DNA from: CAZSDW01 sp964605705
GTDB lineage: Bacteria > Fidelibacterota > UBA2242
DNA: 64,000 nt
Direction of reading: 5' to 3'
Assembly (NCBI GenBank): GCA_964605705.1
Contig: CAZSDW010000001.1
Location: 1-64,000 of the forward strand
Below, one piece after another: positions 53,487-61,438 of the stretch. The number at the start of each line of letters is the position of its first letter. Within the stretch, counting starts at the first letter, position 1. A program made the position numbers and the translations under genes. A model generated the notes under the pieces. That model was not told the origin of the DNA. It saw only the letters and a list, made by a program, of their open reading frames with translations, and did no database searches.

Positions 53487-54878
53487 TTACTCCTTTTCTG
53501 ATGGGTTAGATTTACCTGTAGGTACAACGTTCCACAGGCGAGACATCACAATTGCCCCGATTATTGCAAAGGGAACCGGCCATAATTTCCAAACCTGCCA
53601 ACCATAATTAGTTGTAATAGTTCCAACCACCACGCCCACAACAGATCCTGCCAGATATTGCATGCCGTCGATCAATCCAACTGCCGTTCCGGCTGCTTTA
53701 CGGCCACCAAAGTCCATCGTCGCGGCGCCGGCTATCATTCCATGTGATCCGTTTACAAAAAACGATAGCAGTGGCAACATAATTGCGGGTGCAAAAGCAC
53801 CCAGATGTAAAGCATCTGCAAAATAAAACAATATCAACATGACCGTCATTCCGGCAAAACCAAAAACAATTACCGGCGCACGGCGCCCGCGATAAATTCT
53901 ATCAGAGGTAATTCCAAAGGCAAAACCGCCGAGAATCCCCAATATCGCTATCCCCCAGGCGGTAACCTGATAAGGAAGATTGGTTCCCAGCACATTATGC
54001 ATTTCTTTGAAATACATTGGCCACCAGGCGTCAACCACACTTCGTCGGACAAACCCGATCATCATAGAGCCAATCGCAATCATCCACATGACCTTGCTGC
54101 TAAAAACTTTTTTCAAAACTTCCATTATCCGGACTTTCTCGGTGATTTTTCCAGATCCGTCACCGGTATCAAACTCTGTATATCCGGCTTCTTCCGGCGT
54201 GTCTTTAACAAAAAACAACATCAGAATAAAAAGTCCAAAAATGACAATTGCCGGTACCCAGAATGCCCAATACCACGCTATATATTTTACAATCAGGGGA
54301 GTTCCGGAAAAAGCCAGGATCAGCCCAAATCTTATCAAAACACCAAAAATTGCCGAAAAGGTTCCCCGTTCACGAATGTGAAACCATTGGGCGTTAATTT
54401 TAACAATGGAAAGGGCGCCAAAGGATTGAAAGTATCCGTTCAGAGACCAGGCAATTGCCAACAGCCAGAGTAATCCCATCTTGCTAATACCATGGTTCAG
54501 TATAGATTCCTGAACCAGTTGGTCACCGGACCACACAGACGGGGCTTGAATAAAAATAAAAGAAAGCCCAAAAATGCCATTCATGACTATGACGCCAGCG
54601 GCACCAATGAGAAAAGCTTTTCTACCGCCAATTTTATCGGCAATTGGCCCGTTTATTACTACGGATAATCCATAAACCAGTGGCATCAGTGTTTCAAATA
54701 TTCCAAGGTTATTTTTAGTCCAGCCAAAAACCGATTCCAATGTCGGCGCAATTGCTGAAAAATTATATCTGGACATATAGAAAAAAGAGTACAGAAAACC
54801 GATAATGAGCCAGTTTTGAACCCGGCGGTACTTGAAATCCGTTGAATATTCCGGAATACCCAGCGCTGATTCTGCCAT
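53487..54878 (-). CDS. MFS transporter, organophosphate:phosphate antiporter (OPA)-like
   Basis: A 463-residue inner-membrane carrier with about 12 hydrophobic segments in two halves. The segment Y-M-S-R-Y-N-F-S-A near residue 35 and the loop G-P-I-A-D-K-I-G-G-R-K-A-F (about 78-90) fit the OPA family (GlpT/UhpT-like). F-F-V-N-G-S-H-G-M-I in the second half resembles their T-x-G-A segment. It may exchange a phosphorylated metabolite for phosphate, but the specificity is not readable. It is the upstream gene of a pair with a P-loop kinase-like protein. Confidence 0.82.
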   Translation of the reverse strand: MAESALGIPEYSTDFKYRRVQNWLIIGFLYSFFYMSRYNFSAIAPTLESVFGWTKNNLGIFETLMPLVYGLSVVINGPIADKIGGRKAFLIGAAGVIVMNGIFGLSFIFIQAPSVWSGDQLVQESILNHGISKMGLLWLLAIAWSLNGYFQSFGALSIVKINAQWFHIRERGTFSAIFGVLIRFGLILAFSGTPLIVKYIAWYWAFWVPAIVIFGLFILMLFFVKDTPEEAGYTEFDTGDGSGKITEKVRIMEVLKKVFSSKVMWMIAIGSMMIGFVRRSVVDAWWPMYFKEMHNVLGTNLPYQVTAWGIAILGILGGFAFGITSDRIYRGRRAPVIVFGFAGMTVMLILFYFADALHLGAFAPAIMLPLLSFFVNGSHGMIAGAATMDFGGRKAAGTAVGLIDGMQYLAGSVVGVVVGTITTNYGWQVWKLWPVPFAIIGAIVMSRLWNVVPTGKSNPSEKE

Positions 54879-55003
54879 TTACTTTCCTCCTAAAATAAAT
54901 ATTAATTTGAACATAAACCTAAATCGTATTCAGAGAAGTTAAAAAACCCCATCAAAAAACAAAACCCTATTTTATTATTGGGCTTTTATATATATTTTTA
55001 CTT

Positions 55004-56665
55004 ATGAGTAAAATCAAAGTTACAATCAATCAGGGCGCCCCCATTAAAATCGACGCGGGTTTGTCAATTCGTCAAATTCTAAATCAATACAATGATATTC
55101 ATCAAAATCTGGAATATATAGCAATCAAGAACAATCTTTTTGTTTCCCTTAATGAAACCATTGACAGAGATGCTTCAATTGGTACACTCCCCCATTTCTT
55201 CGAATCGTCACGCCGGGCATACGAAAACGCATCTGTAGCTATGCTCCAGTATGTTGTCGAAAAATTACTACCCGGTCAAAAACTATATGTACTGCATAGT
55301 ATGTGTGACGGCATTTATTGTGAAATCAATCAGAATAACCATGTATCAGAAAAGACCATATCTATAATAAAAAAAGGAGTTGCCGACCTTATTACGGCTG
55401 ATATTTCGATCGAACCGGAGCTGTTTTCTCGGGGCGATGCTGAAAGCTATTTTCAAATCAATGATCGTCCAGATACCGCCGAGCTGATAAAATACTGTTC
55501 ATTAAATTATATCATGCTCTATTCAATTAATGGTTCTCGTTACTGGCTTCCCAGCCAGCCCGCTCCGTCAACCGGATTAATTAATACATATGATATCATA
55601 AAATATAAACGGGGATTTGTTTTTCGATATCCCATAGAAAATGCACCAAACAAAATCCAGCCATTTTATAATCAGGAACGGCTTTATGAAATCTTTGAAG
55701 AGACTGTACGCTGGGGACACATTCTTGAGATTACAAATATTGGTCAATTAAATACCCTCGTTGCTACGGAAAGAATCTCAGAAATGATAAAAATTTCAGA
55801 GGCATTACATGAAAAAAAGATTGCTGCAATCGCTGACATGATAGAAAAATTCTGCGATGAAAAGCGCTTAATATTCGTCGCGGGACCGTCCTCTTCCGGC
55901 AAAACTACATTTATGAAGCGGCTTTATATTCAACTGCGGGTTTTGGGTCACCGGGTTGTGAGCTTATCGCTTGATAATTATTTCAAAGACCGCGATGAAC
56001 TCTTGCGGGAACAGGGAGAAAAAGTAAATTTTGAGGTGCTTGAGGCACTTGATCTTGAACTTTTAAATTTTCAATTAAACAACTTGTTAAACGGTAAAGA
56101 GGTTGCTCCGCCAGTCTATGATTTTGTCAGCGGAAAAAAAATCCCGGGAACACAAAAACTTCAGGCAAATAAAAACACATTGTTTATTATAGAGGGAATT
56201 CACGGTATCAATCCGGGATTGACCAGTAATATTGATGATAAATATAAATTTAAAATATATTTGAGTGCATTGACGCATCTTAACTTTGAAAACGACAACC
56301 GAATTCCAACTCACGATTTGAGATTAATCAGAAGAATTGTCCGAGACTCCAAATACCGGGGATACACCGCCGCACAAACGATTAAAATGTGGAAAAGTGT
56401 TGTAGAAGGAGAGAAAAAATACATATTCAAACATCAGGGCGAGGCAGATATTATGTTTAATTCTTCCCTGGCGTATGAGATTGGTGCTTTAAAACAGCCG
56501 GCAGAACTTGCTTTACGGGTAGTTGACGAAAACGACACTAGCCATCCAGAAGCGGGACGTCTCTTAAATATGCTGTCCTATTTTCTTCCAATAAATGATA
56601 AAGAGATTCCTTCCACATCAATATTGAGAGAATTTATTGGGGATAGCTCTTTTAATTATCACTAA
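55004..56665 (+). CDS. TGS/SAD-fused uridine kinase-like nucleoside kinase
   Basis: A 553-residue protein. The N-terminal 65 residues resemble a TGS-like domain. Residues 70-250 resemble the second additional domain of threonyl-tRNA synthetase (L-H-S-M-C-D-G-I-Y-C-E and G-F-V-F-R-Y-P). Residues 285-500 are a phosphoribulokinase/uridine kinase domain with Walker A G-P-S-S-S-G-K-T-T, then L-D-N-Y-F-K-D-R and I-I-E-G-I-H-G-I-N. This architecture is a known but little-studied bacterial nucleoside kinase family. It differs from the compact Udk encoded at 30494, so the cell has two members of this superfamily. Confidence 0.85.
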   Translation: MSKIKVTINQGAPIKIDAGLSIRQILNQYNDIHQNLEYIAIKNNLFVSLNETIDRDASIGTLPHFFESSRRAYENASVAMLQYVVEKLLPGQKLYVLHSMCDGIYCEINQNNHVSEKTISIIKKGVADLITADISIEPELFSRGDAESYFQINDRPDTAELIKYCSLNYIMLYSINGSRYWLPSQPAPSTGLINTYDIIKYKRGFVFRYPIENAPNKIQPFYNQERLYEIFEETVRWGHILEITNIGQLNTLVATERISEMIKISEALHEKKIAAIADMIEKFCDEKRLIFVAGPSSSGKTTFMKRLYIQLRVLGHRVVSLSLDNYFKDRDELLREQGEKVNFEVLEALDLELLNFQLNNLLNGKEVAPPVYDFVSGKKIPGTQKLQANKNTLFIIEGIHGINPGLTSNIDDKYKFKIYLSALTHLNFENDNRIPTHDLRLIRRIVRDSKYRGYTAAQTIKMWKSVVEGEKKYIFKHQGEADIMFNSSLAYEIGALKQPAELALRVVDENDTSHPEAGRLLNMLSYFLPINDKEIPSTSILREFIGDSSFNYH

Positions 56666-56668
56666 TGA

Positions 56669-57094
56669 TCAGAAGGGGATTTCCTCGTCAGCCCCTTCGT
56701 CTTTCCCCGCGTCTTTATCGGGAGCCACTTTTTCCTTGTTTTTACCTCCAGCAAATCCACCCAGGGGGGTTACCTGGTCAACTTGAACATCCGTTTTGCT
56801 GCGCTTTTGTCCTTCTTTATCTTCCCACGATCTCGTTTGAAGGCGCCCCTCAATATACACCAGTTGACCTTTTTTCAACCACTCTTTTGCAAACTCTGCC
56901 TGCGTACGCCATAAGACAAGGTTGTGCCATTCGGTTTTTTCGTTGCGCTCGCCATCCTTTGTTTTATAAAATTCTGTCGTTGCCAACGATACATCGGCAA
57001 CAGCATCACCACTTGGGGTATAGCGCACTTCTGGATCTTTGCCCAAATGTCCAACCAGTATAACCTTGTTAATGCTTCCTTTTGGTATTGACAT
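56669..57094 (-). CDS. ssb: Single-stranded DNA-binding protein
   Basis: SSB coats single-stranded DNA in replication and repair. It is 141 residues from ATG 57094, with AGGAGGA 6 nt upstream; a GTG one codon earlier is less well placed. The OB-fold spans about 5-108 (N-K-V-I-L-V-G-H-L-G-K-D-P-E-V-R-Y-T and W-H-N-L-V-L-W). A short linker leads to the acidic tip D-E-E-I-P-F that binds partner proteins, including RecO. It lies just upstream of dnaA's 3' end side, on the same strand as dnaA. Confidence 0.93.
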   Translation of the reverse strand: MSIPKGSINKVILVGHLGKDPEVRYTPSGDAVADVSLATTEFYKTKDGERNEKTEWHNLVLWRTQAEFAKEWLKKGQLVYIEGRLQTRSWEDKEGQKRSKTDVQVDQVTPLGGFAGGKNKEKVAPDKDAGKDEGADEEIPF

Positions 57095-57132
57095 CACAAT
57101 TCCTCCTTTAATATACTGTTAATACGATACGG

Positions 57133-57151
57133 CATTAATTAAAAATTAATG
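57133..57151. repeat. AT-rich inverted repeat between ssb and dnaA
   Basis: CATTAATT and AATTAATG flank AAA, a perfect 8-bp inverted repeat in the AT-rich 130-nt gap between the dnaA stop and the ssb start. It may be part of the ssb promoter region or an operator; the stem is too AT-rich to be a good terminator. Confidence 0.3.
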
Positions 57152-57224
57152 ACTTTCATAGAAATTATATGAACTATTAACCAATATGTCAAATGTTTTT
57201 ATGCAATTATTTTATTATATATCA

Positions 57225-58616
57225 CTATAATAAGTTGTTTATTTTTTCCTTGATCAGGTTTATAAGTGTACAAAACGGCTTCTCTGTATTGTATCGCTCT
57301 TCGATACACTTGCATGCATGCACGACAGTTGAATGGTCACGTCCCCCGAAATATATACCAATTGTTTTTAATGAAAGATTGGTGTGCTCTCGTGCAAGAT
57401 ACATTGCCATCATTCTTGCCTCTGCCACCTCTTTCGTTCTCGATTTACCCACTAATGAGTTGAGATTAATAGTATACTCTGCGCTGACAATTTTTTGAAT
57501 ATCTTCTATTGATACCACCACTCTCTTTTCTATTGTTCCCGCCTCCCTTAGGACTCTTCTTGCCAAGTTAATGTCGATATCCACTTGCATCAATGAAGAA
57601 TACGCCAATAATCGGATTAATAATCCTTCAAGCTCGCGTATGTTCGATTTCACATTTTGAGCAATGTATTCTATAACCTCATAGGGTAAATCCAGATTAT
57701 CATCAGATGCTTTTTTACTGAGAATTGCAATTCTTGTTTCCAGGTTCGGGGGCTGAATATCCACCGTCAAACTAGATTGAAACCGAGATAACAATCTATC
57801 CTGGAGCCCCTTGAGTTCCATTGGCGGACGATCTGTGGTTAGCACAATCTGTTTTTGATGCTGGTACAAATCATTAAAAATATGAAAAAATTGTTCCTGA
57901 GTCTGTTCCTTGTTTTGAAAAAACTGAATATCGTCAAGCAACAGCATGTCAACACCTCGGTAGTAACGAGCAAAATCAGTCGTTTTATTTTTTTGAATCG
58001 CCGCAATAAAATCCAGTGTAAATGTATCGCTCGATACATAAACCACCTTTTTTGCGTTTCCTTGTGCTAGCGCTGAATTTCCAATTGCCTGTAGAAGGTG
58101 TGTTTTTCCCAGTCCCGTCCCCCCATAAATTACGAGCGGATTAAATGTTGTTTTCCCCGGTGTGTTTGCAACAGCCATAGATGCTGCTTTAGCAAACTGA
58201 TTTCCACTTCCCTCTACAAAATTTTCAAAAATATAGTTCTCATTAATTTTCGTGCCGCGTTCCAGCATACCTGTTTGGGCATACTTTGGCTCAAAATCAT
58301 TTGCGAGACCTACAAGATGATTTTCTCTCCGGCTTTCAATAACATTTTGGGCTTCATTTGTTAACAGAACCGTATATTTTACATTAATTCCATTTCCCGT
58401 TATTTCCCTTAAAGAACTTTGTATTGTATCTTGGTAGTGGCTCTCTATCCAGTCATAGAAAAATTTGCTTGGAACCTGTAGAAAAATCGAGTTTTCTGAC
58501 ACCGAAATCGCCTCAATTGGCTGAAACCAAGTATTAAATGTTTGCTGGGGAACTCGCTCCCTAATTAGATCAAGACACCTGTCCCAGATATGCTTACAAT
58601 CACTCACAGGATACAT
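57225..58616 (-). CDS. dnaA: Chromosomal replication initiator DnaA
   Basis: DnaA binds oriC boxes and opens the duplex. The 463-residue protein has domain I (1-90, W-F-Q-P-I), a short domain II, and an AAA+ domain III with Walker A G-G-T-G-L-G-K-T-H and Walker B M-L-L-L-D-D-I-Q-F-F. Domain IV has the DNA-binding signature G-G-R-D-H-S-T-V-V-H-A. The length is typical. It points away from rpmH across a 341-nt gap. dnaN does not follow; ssb does. Confidence 0.96.
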   Translation of the reverse strand: MYPVSDCKHIWDRCLDLIRERVPQQTFNTWFQPIEAISVSENSIFLQVPSKFFYDWIESHYQDTIQSSLREITGNGINVKYTVLLTNEAQNVIESRRENHLVGLANDFEPKYAQTGMLERGTKINENYIFENFVEGSGNQFAKAASMAVANTPGKTTFNPLVIYGGTGLGKTHLLQAIGNSALAQGNAKKVVYVSSDTFTLDFIAAIQKNKTTDFARYYRGVDMLLLDDIQFFQNKEQTQEQFFHIFNDLYQHQKQIVLTTDRPPMELKGLQDRLLSRFQSSLTVDIQPPNLETRIAILSKKASDDNLDLPYEVIEYIAQNVKSNIRELEGLLIRLLAYSSLMQVDIDINLARRVLREAGTIEKRVVVSIEDIQKIVSAEYTINLNSLVGKSRTKEVAEARMMAMYLAREHTNLSLKTIGIYFGGRDHSTVVHACKCIEERYNTEKPFCTLINLIKEKINNLL

Positions 58617-58957
58617 ATATATAGATGAATATTTTCTCAGTTATCAACATTTTCTCTCAATAAAACTCTCAACAAGAAAGAATCAAAACGCCCCAAAAAA
58701 CATCTCAGCAGGAGATATCACGACACAAAAACCTAACGCGCCCCACCCAAAGAAGGAGCAAACATTAAAGTTATTAACAAAATATCAACGGTCGCCAGGC
58801 GCAATCAATTATAAAGTAAATATCTTGCGCGCAATGTCAAGAAAAAGCTTTATTATTGGCTTACAAATTTTCTGTTTCGTTTGATTGCTAATAATAAAAA
58901 TTGTTTTAAATTACGGAGCTTTTCAAAATAACGTGAATTATTGTATAAGGGATATAT
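58617..58957. other. Putative chromosomal origin (oriC) in dnaA-rpmH gap
   Basis: The only gap over 300 nt in the window. It holds no gene and is AT-rich, especially at 58801-58957. Two sites, TTATCAACA (58641-58649) and TTATTAACA (58771-58779), fit the form TTATNAACA, one base from the DnaA consensus TTATNCACA. A third, weaker match overlaps 58782-58790. Position between dnaA and rpmH is a common oriC location. The boxes are fewer and less exact than in model origins. Confidence 0.5.
58885..58912 (+). promoter_or_regulatory. Possible rpmH promoter
   Basis: TTGCTA (58885-58890) and TAAATT (58907-58912) are separated by 16 nt, each matching four of six sigma-70 consensus bases. It lies 45 nt before rpmH, which has an AAGGGA ribosome-binding site 5 nt before its ATG. 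The region is AT-rich, so a chance match is likely enough to keep this tentative. Confidence 0.3.
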
Positions 58958-59092
58958 ATGAAAAGAACATTTCAACCAAGCAACCGCAAGCGCAAAAATA
59001 AGCATGGATTTAGAGAAAGAATGAGTAGCAATGGTGGAAAAAAGATTGTCGCCAGAAGACGCGCAAAAGGAAGATCAATGTTGTCGGCGTAA
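58958..59092 (+). CDS. rpmH: 50S ribosomal protein L34
   Basis: The 44-residue protein begins M-K-R-T-F-Q-P-S-N-R-K-R and contains H-G-F-R-E-R-M and G-R-R/K-type basic runs typical of L34, ending R-S-M-L-S-A. Length and charge are normal. AAGGGA precedes the ATG by 5 nt. Its last 62 nt overlap the start of rnpA in another frame. Confidence 0.97.
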   Translation: MKRTFQPSNRKRKNKHGFRERMSSNGGKKIVARRRAKGRSMLSA

Positions 59093-59423
59093 GCTAACAA
59101 AAAAGGAAATCATCACCGACAAAAATACGATTCGCTCTCTTTACGATAACAACATGCAAATCCGTGTTAAAATTGGAATCATTACGGCAATCATAGTACC
59201 CCAAGAACATTGGGGTTTTACGATTATAATAAAAAAAGCCGTTGGTAATGCAGTGCTCAGAAATAGAATTAAACGTGTTACTCGGGCTGTTTATCGATTA
59301 ATTAAAACAAAAATTAATACCCCTTATAATATCATATTTTCTGTTCGAGAAAACCCCTCTGATAATAATCTCATTCCCAATTTTAATCAATTATTTGATA
59401 CTCTAACCACAGCGCTAAAATAA
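59031..59423 (+). CDS. rnpA: Ribonuclease P protein component
   Basis: RnpA binds RNase P RNA and helps mature tRNA 5' ends. The 130-residue frame holds the conserved core R-R-K-L-T-K-K-E at about 19-26 and the signature A-V-L-R-N-R-I-K-R-V-T-R near residues 75-86. The ATG at 59031 lies inside rpmH. No later ATG, GTG or TTG keeps the conserved R-K-L-T-K start, so an overlap of 62 nt or a non-standard start is implied. The first 18 residues are acidic and not typical of the family. The stop overlaps the yidD start (TAATG). Confidence 0.88.
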   Translation: MVEKRLSPEDAQKEDQCCRRKLTKKEIITDKNTIRSLYDNNMQIRVKIGIITAIIVPQEHWGFTIIIKKAVGNAVLRNRIKRVTRAVYRLIKTKINTPYNIIFSVRENPSDNNLIPNFNQLFDTLTTALK

Positions 59424-59668
59424 TGAAACGATTTTTAAACACGATTGTCATAATTATCTTAAAAACATACAAAATGTTTTTATCTCCTATGCTACCAAAA
59501 ACATGCCGGTTTTACCCTTCTTGTTCCAGTTATGGGATCGAAGCGTACAGGAAGTATGGCTTTTTCAGGGCGTCTCTCCTAACTATAAAACGTGTTGGCA
59601 AATGTCACCCGTTCCACCCCGGTGGTTTTGATCCGGTTCCACCCGTAAAGGATATTAACAATGGATAA
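59423..59668 (+). CDS. yidD: Membrane protein insertion efficiency factor YidD
   Basis: The 81-residue protein has the YidD core: Y-K-M-F-L-S-P, C-R-F-Y-P-S-C-S-S-Y-G-I-E-A and K-C-H-P-F-H-P-G-G-F-D-P-V-P, including the conserved cysteines. It is thought to help YidC insert inner-membrane proteins. It overlaps rnpA by 1 nt and yidC by 8 nt, so the run is tightly coupled. Confidence 0.95.
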   Translation: MKRFLNTIVIIILKTYKMFLSPMLPKTCRFYPSCSSYGIEAYRKYGFFRASLLTIKRVGKCHPFHPGGFDPVPPVKDINNG

Positions 59669-61427
59669 AAAATCTTTACTAGCCTTTGCCATTATATTTA
59701 TTATTATTTTGGTGATGCCAAGCTATTTGAAATTGGTTAATAAAACAGATGGCACCAACACACAACCAAACAACCAAGAAACTATCTTAGAGACCGCGCA
59801 GCCTGCCGAACAACAAAAATTTTCACAAATAGATACATCCTCAACTGGTGCTTCTCTTGCGACATTTACACGTTATGAAAAATCCGAAGCGGTTACAATT
59901 AACACCGACTTATTCACAGCGGTTCTCTCCTCTCGGGGCGGGGGCAGCTTTTCAGATTTTATACTGAAAAATTATAACATGTTCATGCAAAATGACACAT
60001 CGCTTGTTCAGCTTATTAATAAAAATTTTGCATCACCTTTAACAATTCAATTTGTCTCAATTAATGGTGATCCCATAGAATTAACCCAAGATTTTAAATT
60101 AAGCGTTATTGATCATGCACATTTGTACAACGGTGTTATAAACCTGACCGGTAACGATTCGGCTCGTGTTTCGTTTACTCTCACAAACAATGATAACAAA
60201 ACAATTATCGAAAAAAATATGACTTTTTATGGAAATCGGTATACAATAGATATAAACACCGACCTGCGAAACTTAATTCCCGAAATGGCAACAAAACAAT
60301 ATAGCCTTTCCTGGAAGGGCGGTATTAATTATACCGAGCCAACTCTTATCGATGAAATCCGATATTCTAAGGCATATGCCTATAGCGGCGGTGAAACCGA
60401 TGCTCTTGATGTTAAAATGAATAAAAAAGAGCAATCCCGTTTTACCGGACAAACCGACTGGACAGCAATTCGCACAAAATATTTTGCAGTGTCCCTAATC
60501 ACCGGCGGGGACGGAATCGGATATTATCTGGGTGCCTCTGGAGAACCGCTGGGTGGTAAAAACTATTATAAAAACTACTCTATGCAAATTTCTTTGCCCG
60601 CAGATCAAAAAAATCACACGGTATTATACATTGGTCCACTTGAGTATTCAATTATTAAGGGACTTGATGTTGATCTTGAGAACATAATGAGTCTTGGCAA
60701 ATTACTGCGCCCAATCAGCAAGGGAGTGCTGTGGATTTTCATTCGCCTCAGGATGATTCTGCCAAATTACGGATGGGTATTAATTGTATTCGCATTTTTA
60801 GTAAAAATAGTGCTTTATCCTTTGACCGACAAATCCATGCAGTCAATGAAAGAAATGCAGAAGCTCCAACCAAAAATCGAAGAGTTGAAAGTAAAATATA
60901 AAAGTGATCCACAAAAAATGAGCTCCGAGCAGATGAAGCTATATAAGGAACATCACGTTAACCCGATGGGGGGCTGTCTTCCGCTTCTTCTTCAAATGCC
61001 GATTTTAATTGCTTTGTTTACAGTTTTTCGCACAACAATCGAGCTTCGGCACGCTCCTTTTATTTGGTGGATCACAGACTTGTCTGCACCCGATACAATT
61101 TTCACACTTCCTTTTTCGATTCCAATTTATGGTAAATATGTAAATGTTCTTCCAATTATTATGGCACTATCAACCATTTTGCAACAGAAAATGAGTTCAA
61201 CGTCAAGTACAAATCCGCAACAAAAAATGATGACCTATATGATGCCAATCATGTTCTTTTTCATGTTCAACCAGTTTCCCTCCGGATTAAACCTTTATTA
61301 TACCCTTTTTAATTTACTGACCGTCTTTCAACAGAAATTTATCCCCACAAGAGTAAAACCTAAAAAACAGCGCCCGTCAACTATCGATACCATTCGTAAA
61401 TTGCAATCAAGGACAAAATTCAAATAA
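59661..61427 (+). CDS. yidC: Membrane protein insertase YidC
   Basis: YidC inserts proteins into the inner membrane with or without Sec. The 588-residue protein has TM1 at about 5-23, a large periplasmic beta domain (about 60-345) as in Gram-negative YidC, and then five membrane segments in the insertase core (about 365-565). Core motifs include Y-P-L-T-D-K-S-M-Q-S-M-K-E-M and M-G-G-C-L-P-L-L-L-Q-M-P-I. The tail is basic (K-P-K-K-Q-R). mnmE follows directly with no jag/khpB gene between. Confidence 0.95.
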   Translation: MDKKSLLAFAIIFIIILVMPSYLKLVNKTDGTNTQPNNQETILETAQPAEQQKFSQIDTSSTGASLATFTRYEKSEAVTINTDLFTAVLSSRGGGSFSDFILKNYNMFMQNDTSLVQLINKNFASPLTIQFVSINGDPIELTQDFKLSVIDHAHLYNGVINLTGNDSARVSFTLTNNDNKTIIEKNMTFYGNRYTIDINTDLRNLIPEMATKQYSLSWKGGINYTEPTLIDEIRYSKAYAYSGGETDALDVKMNKKEQSRFTGQTDWTAIRTKYFAVSLITGGDGIGYYLGASGEPLGGKNYYKNYSMQISLPADQKNHTVLYIGPLEYSIIKGLDVDLENIMSLGKLLRPISKGVLWIFIRLRMILPNYGWVLIVFAFLVKIVLYPLTDKSMQSMKEMQKLQPKIEELKVKYKSDPQKMSSEQMKLYKEHHVNPMGGCLPLLLQMPILIALFTVFRTTIELRHAPFIWWITDLSAPDTIFTLPFSIPIYGKYVNVLPIIMALSTILQQKMSSTSSTNPQQKMMTYMMPIMFFFMFNQFPSGLNLYYTLFNLLTVFQQKFIPTRVKPKKQRPSTIDTIRKLQSRTKFK

Positions 61428-61438
61428 CATAGCTTGAT

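Noticed and set aside
56665..57063. 132-codon open frame on the plus strand
   Set aside because: It is the antisense shadow of ssb; composition is Pro/Leu/Phe-rich without a motif.
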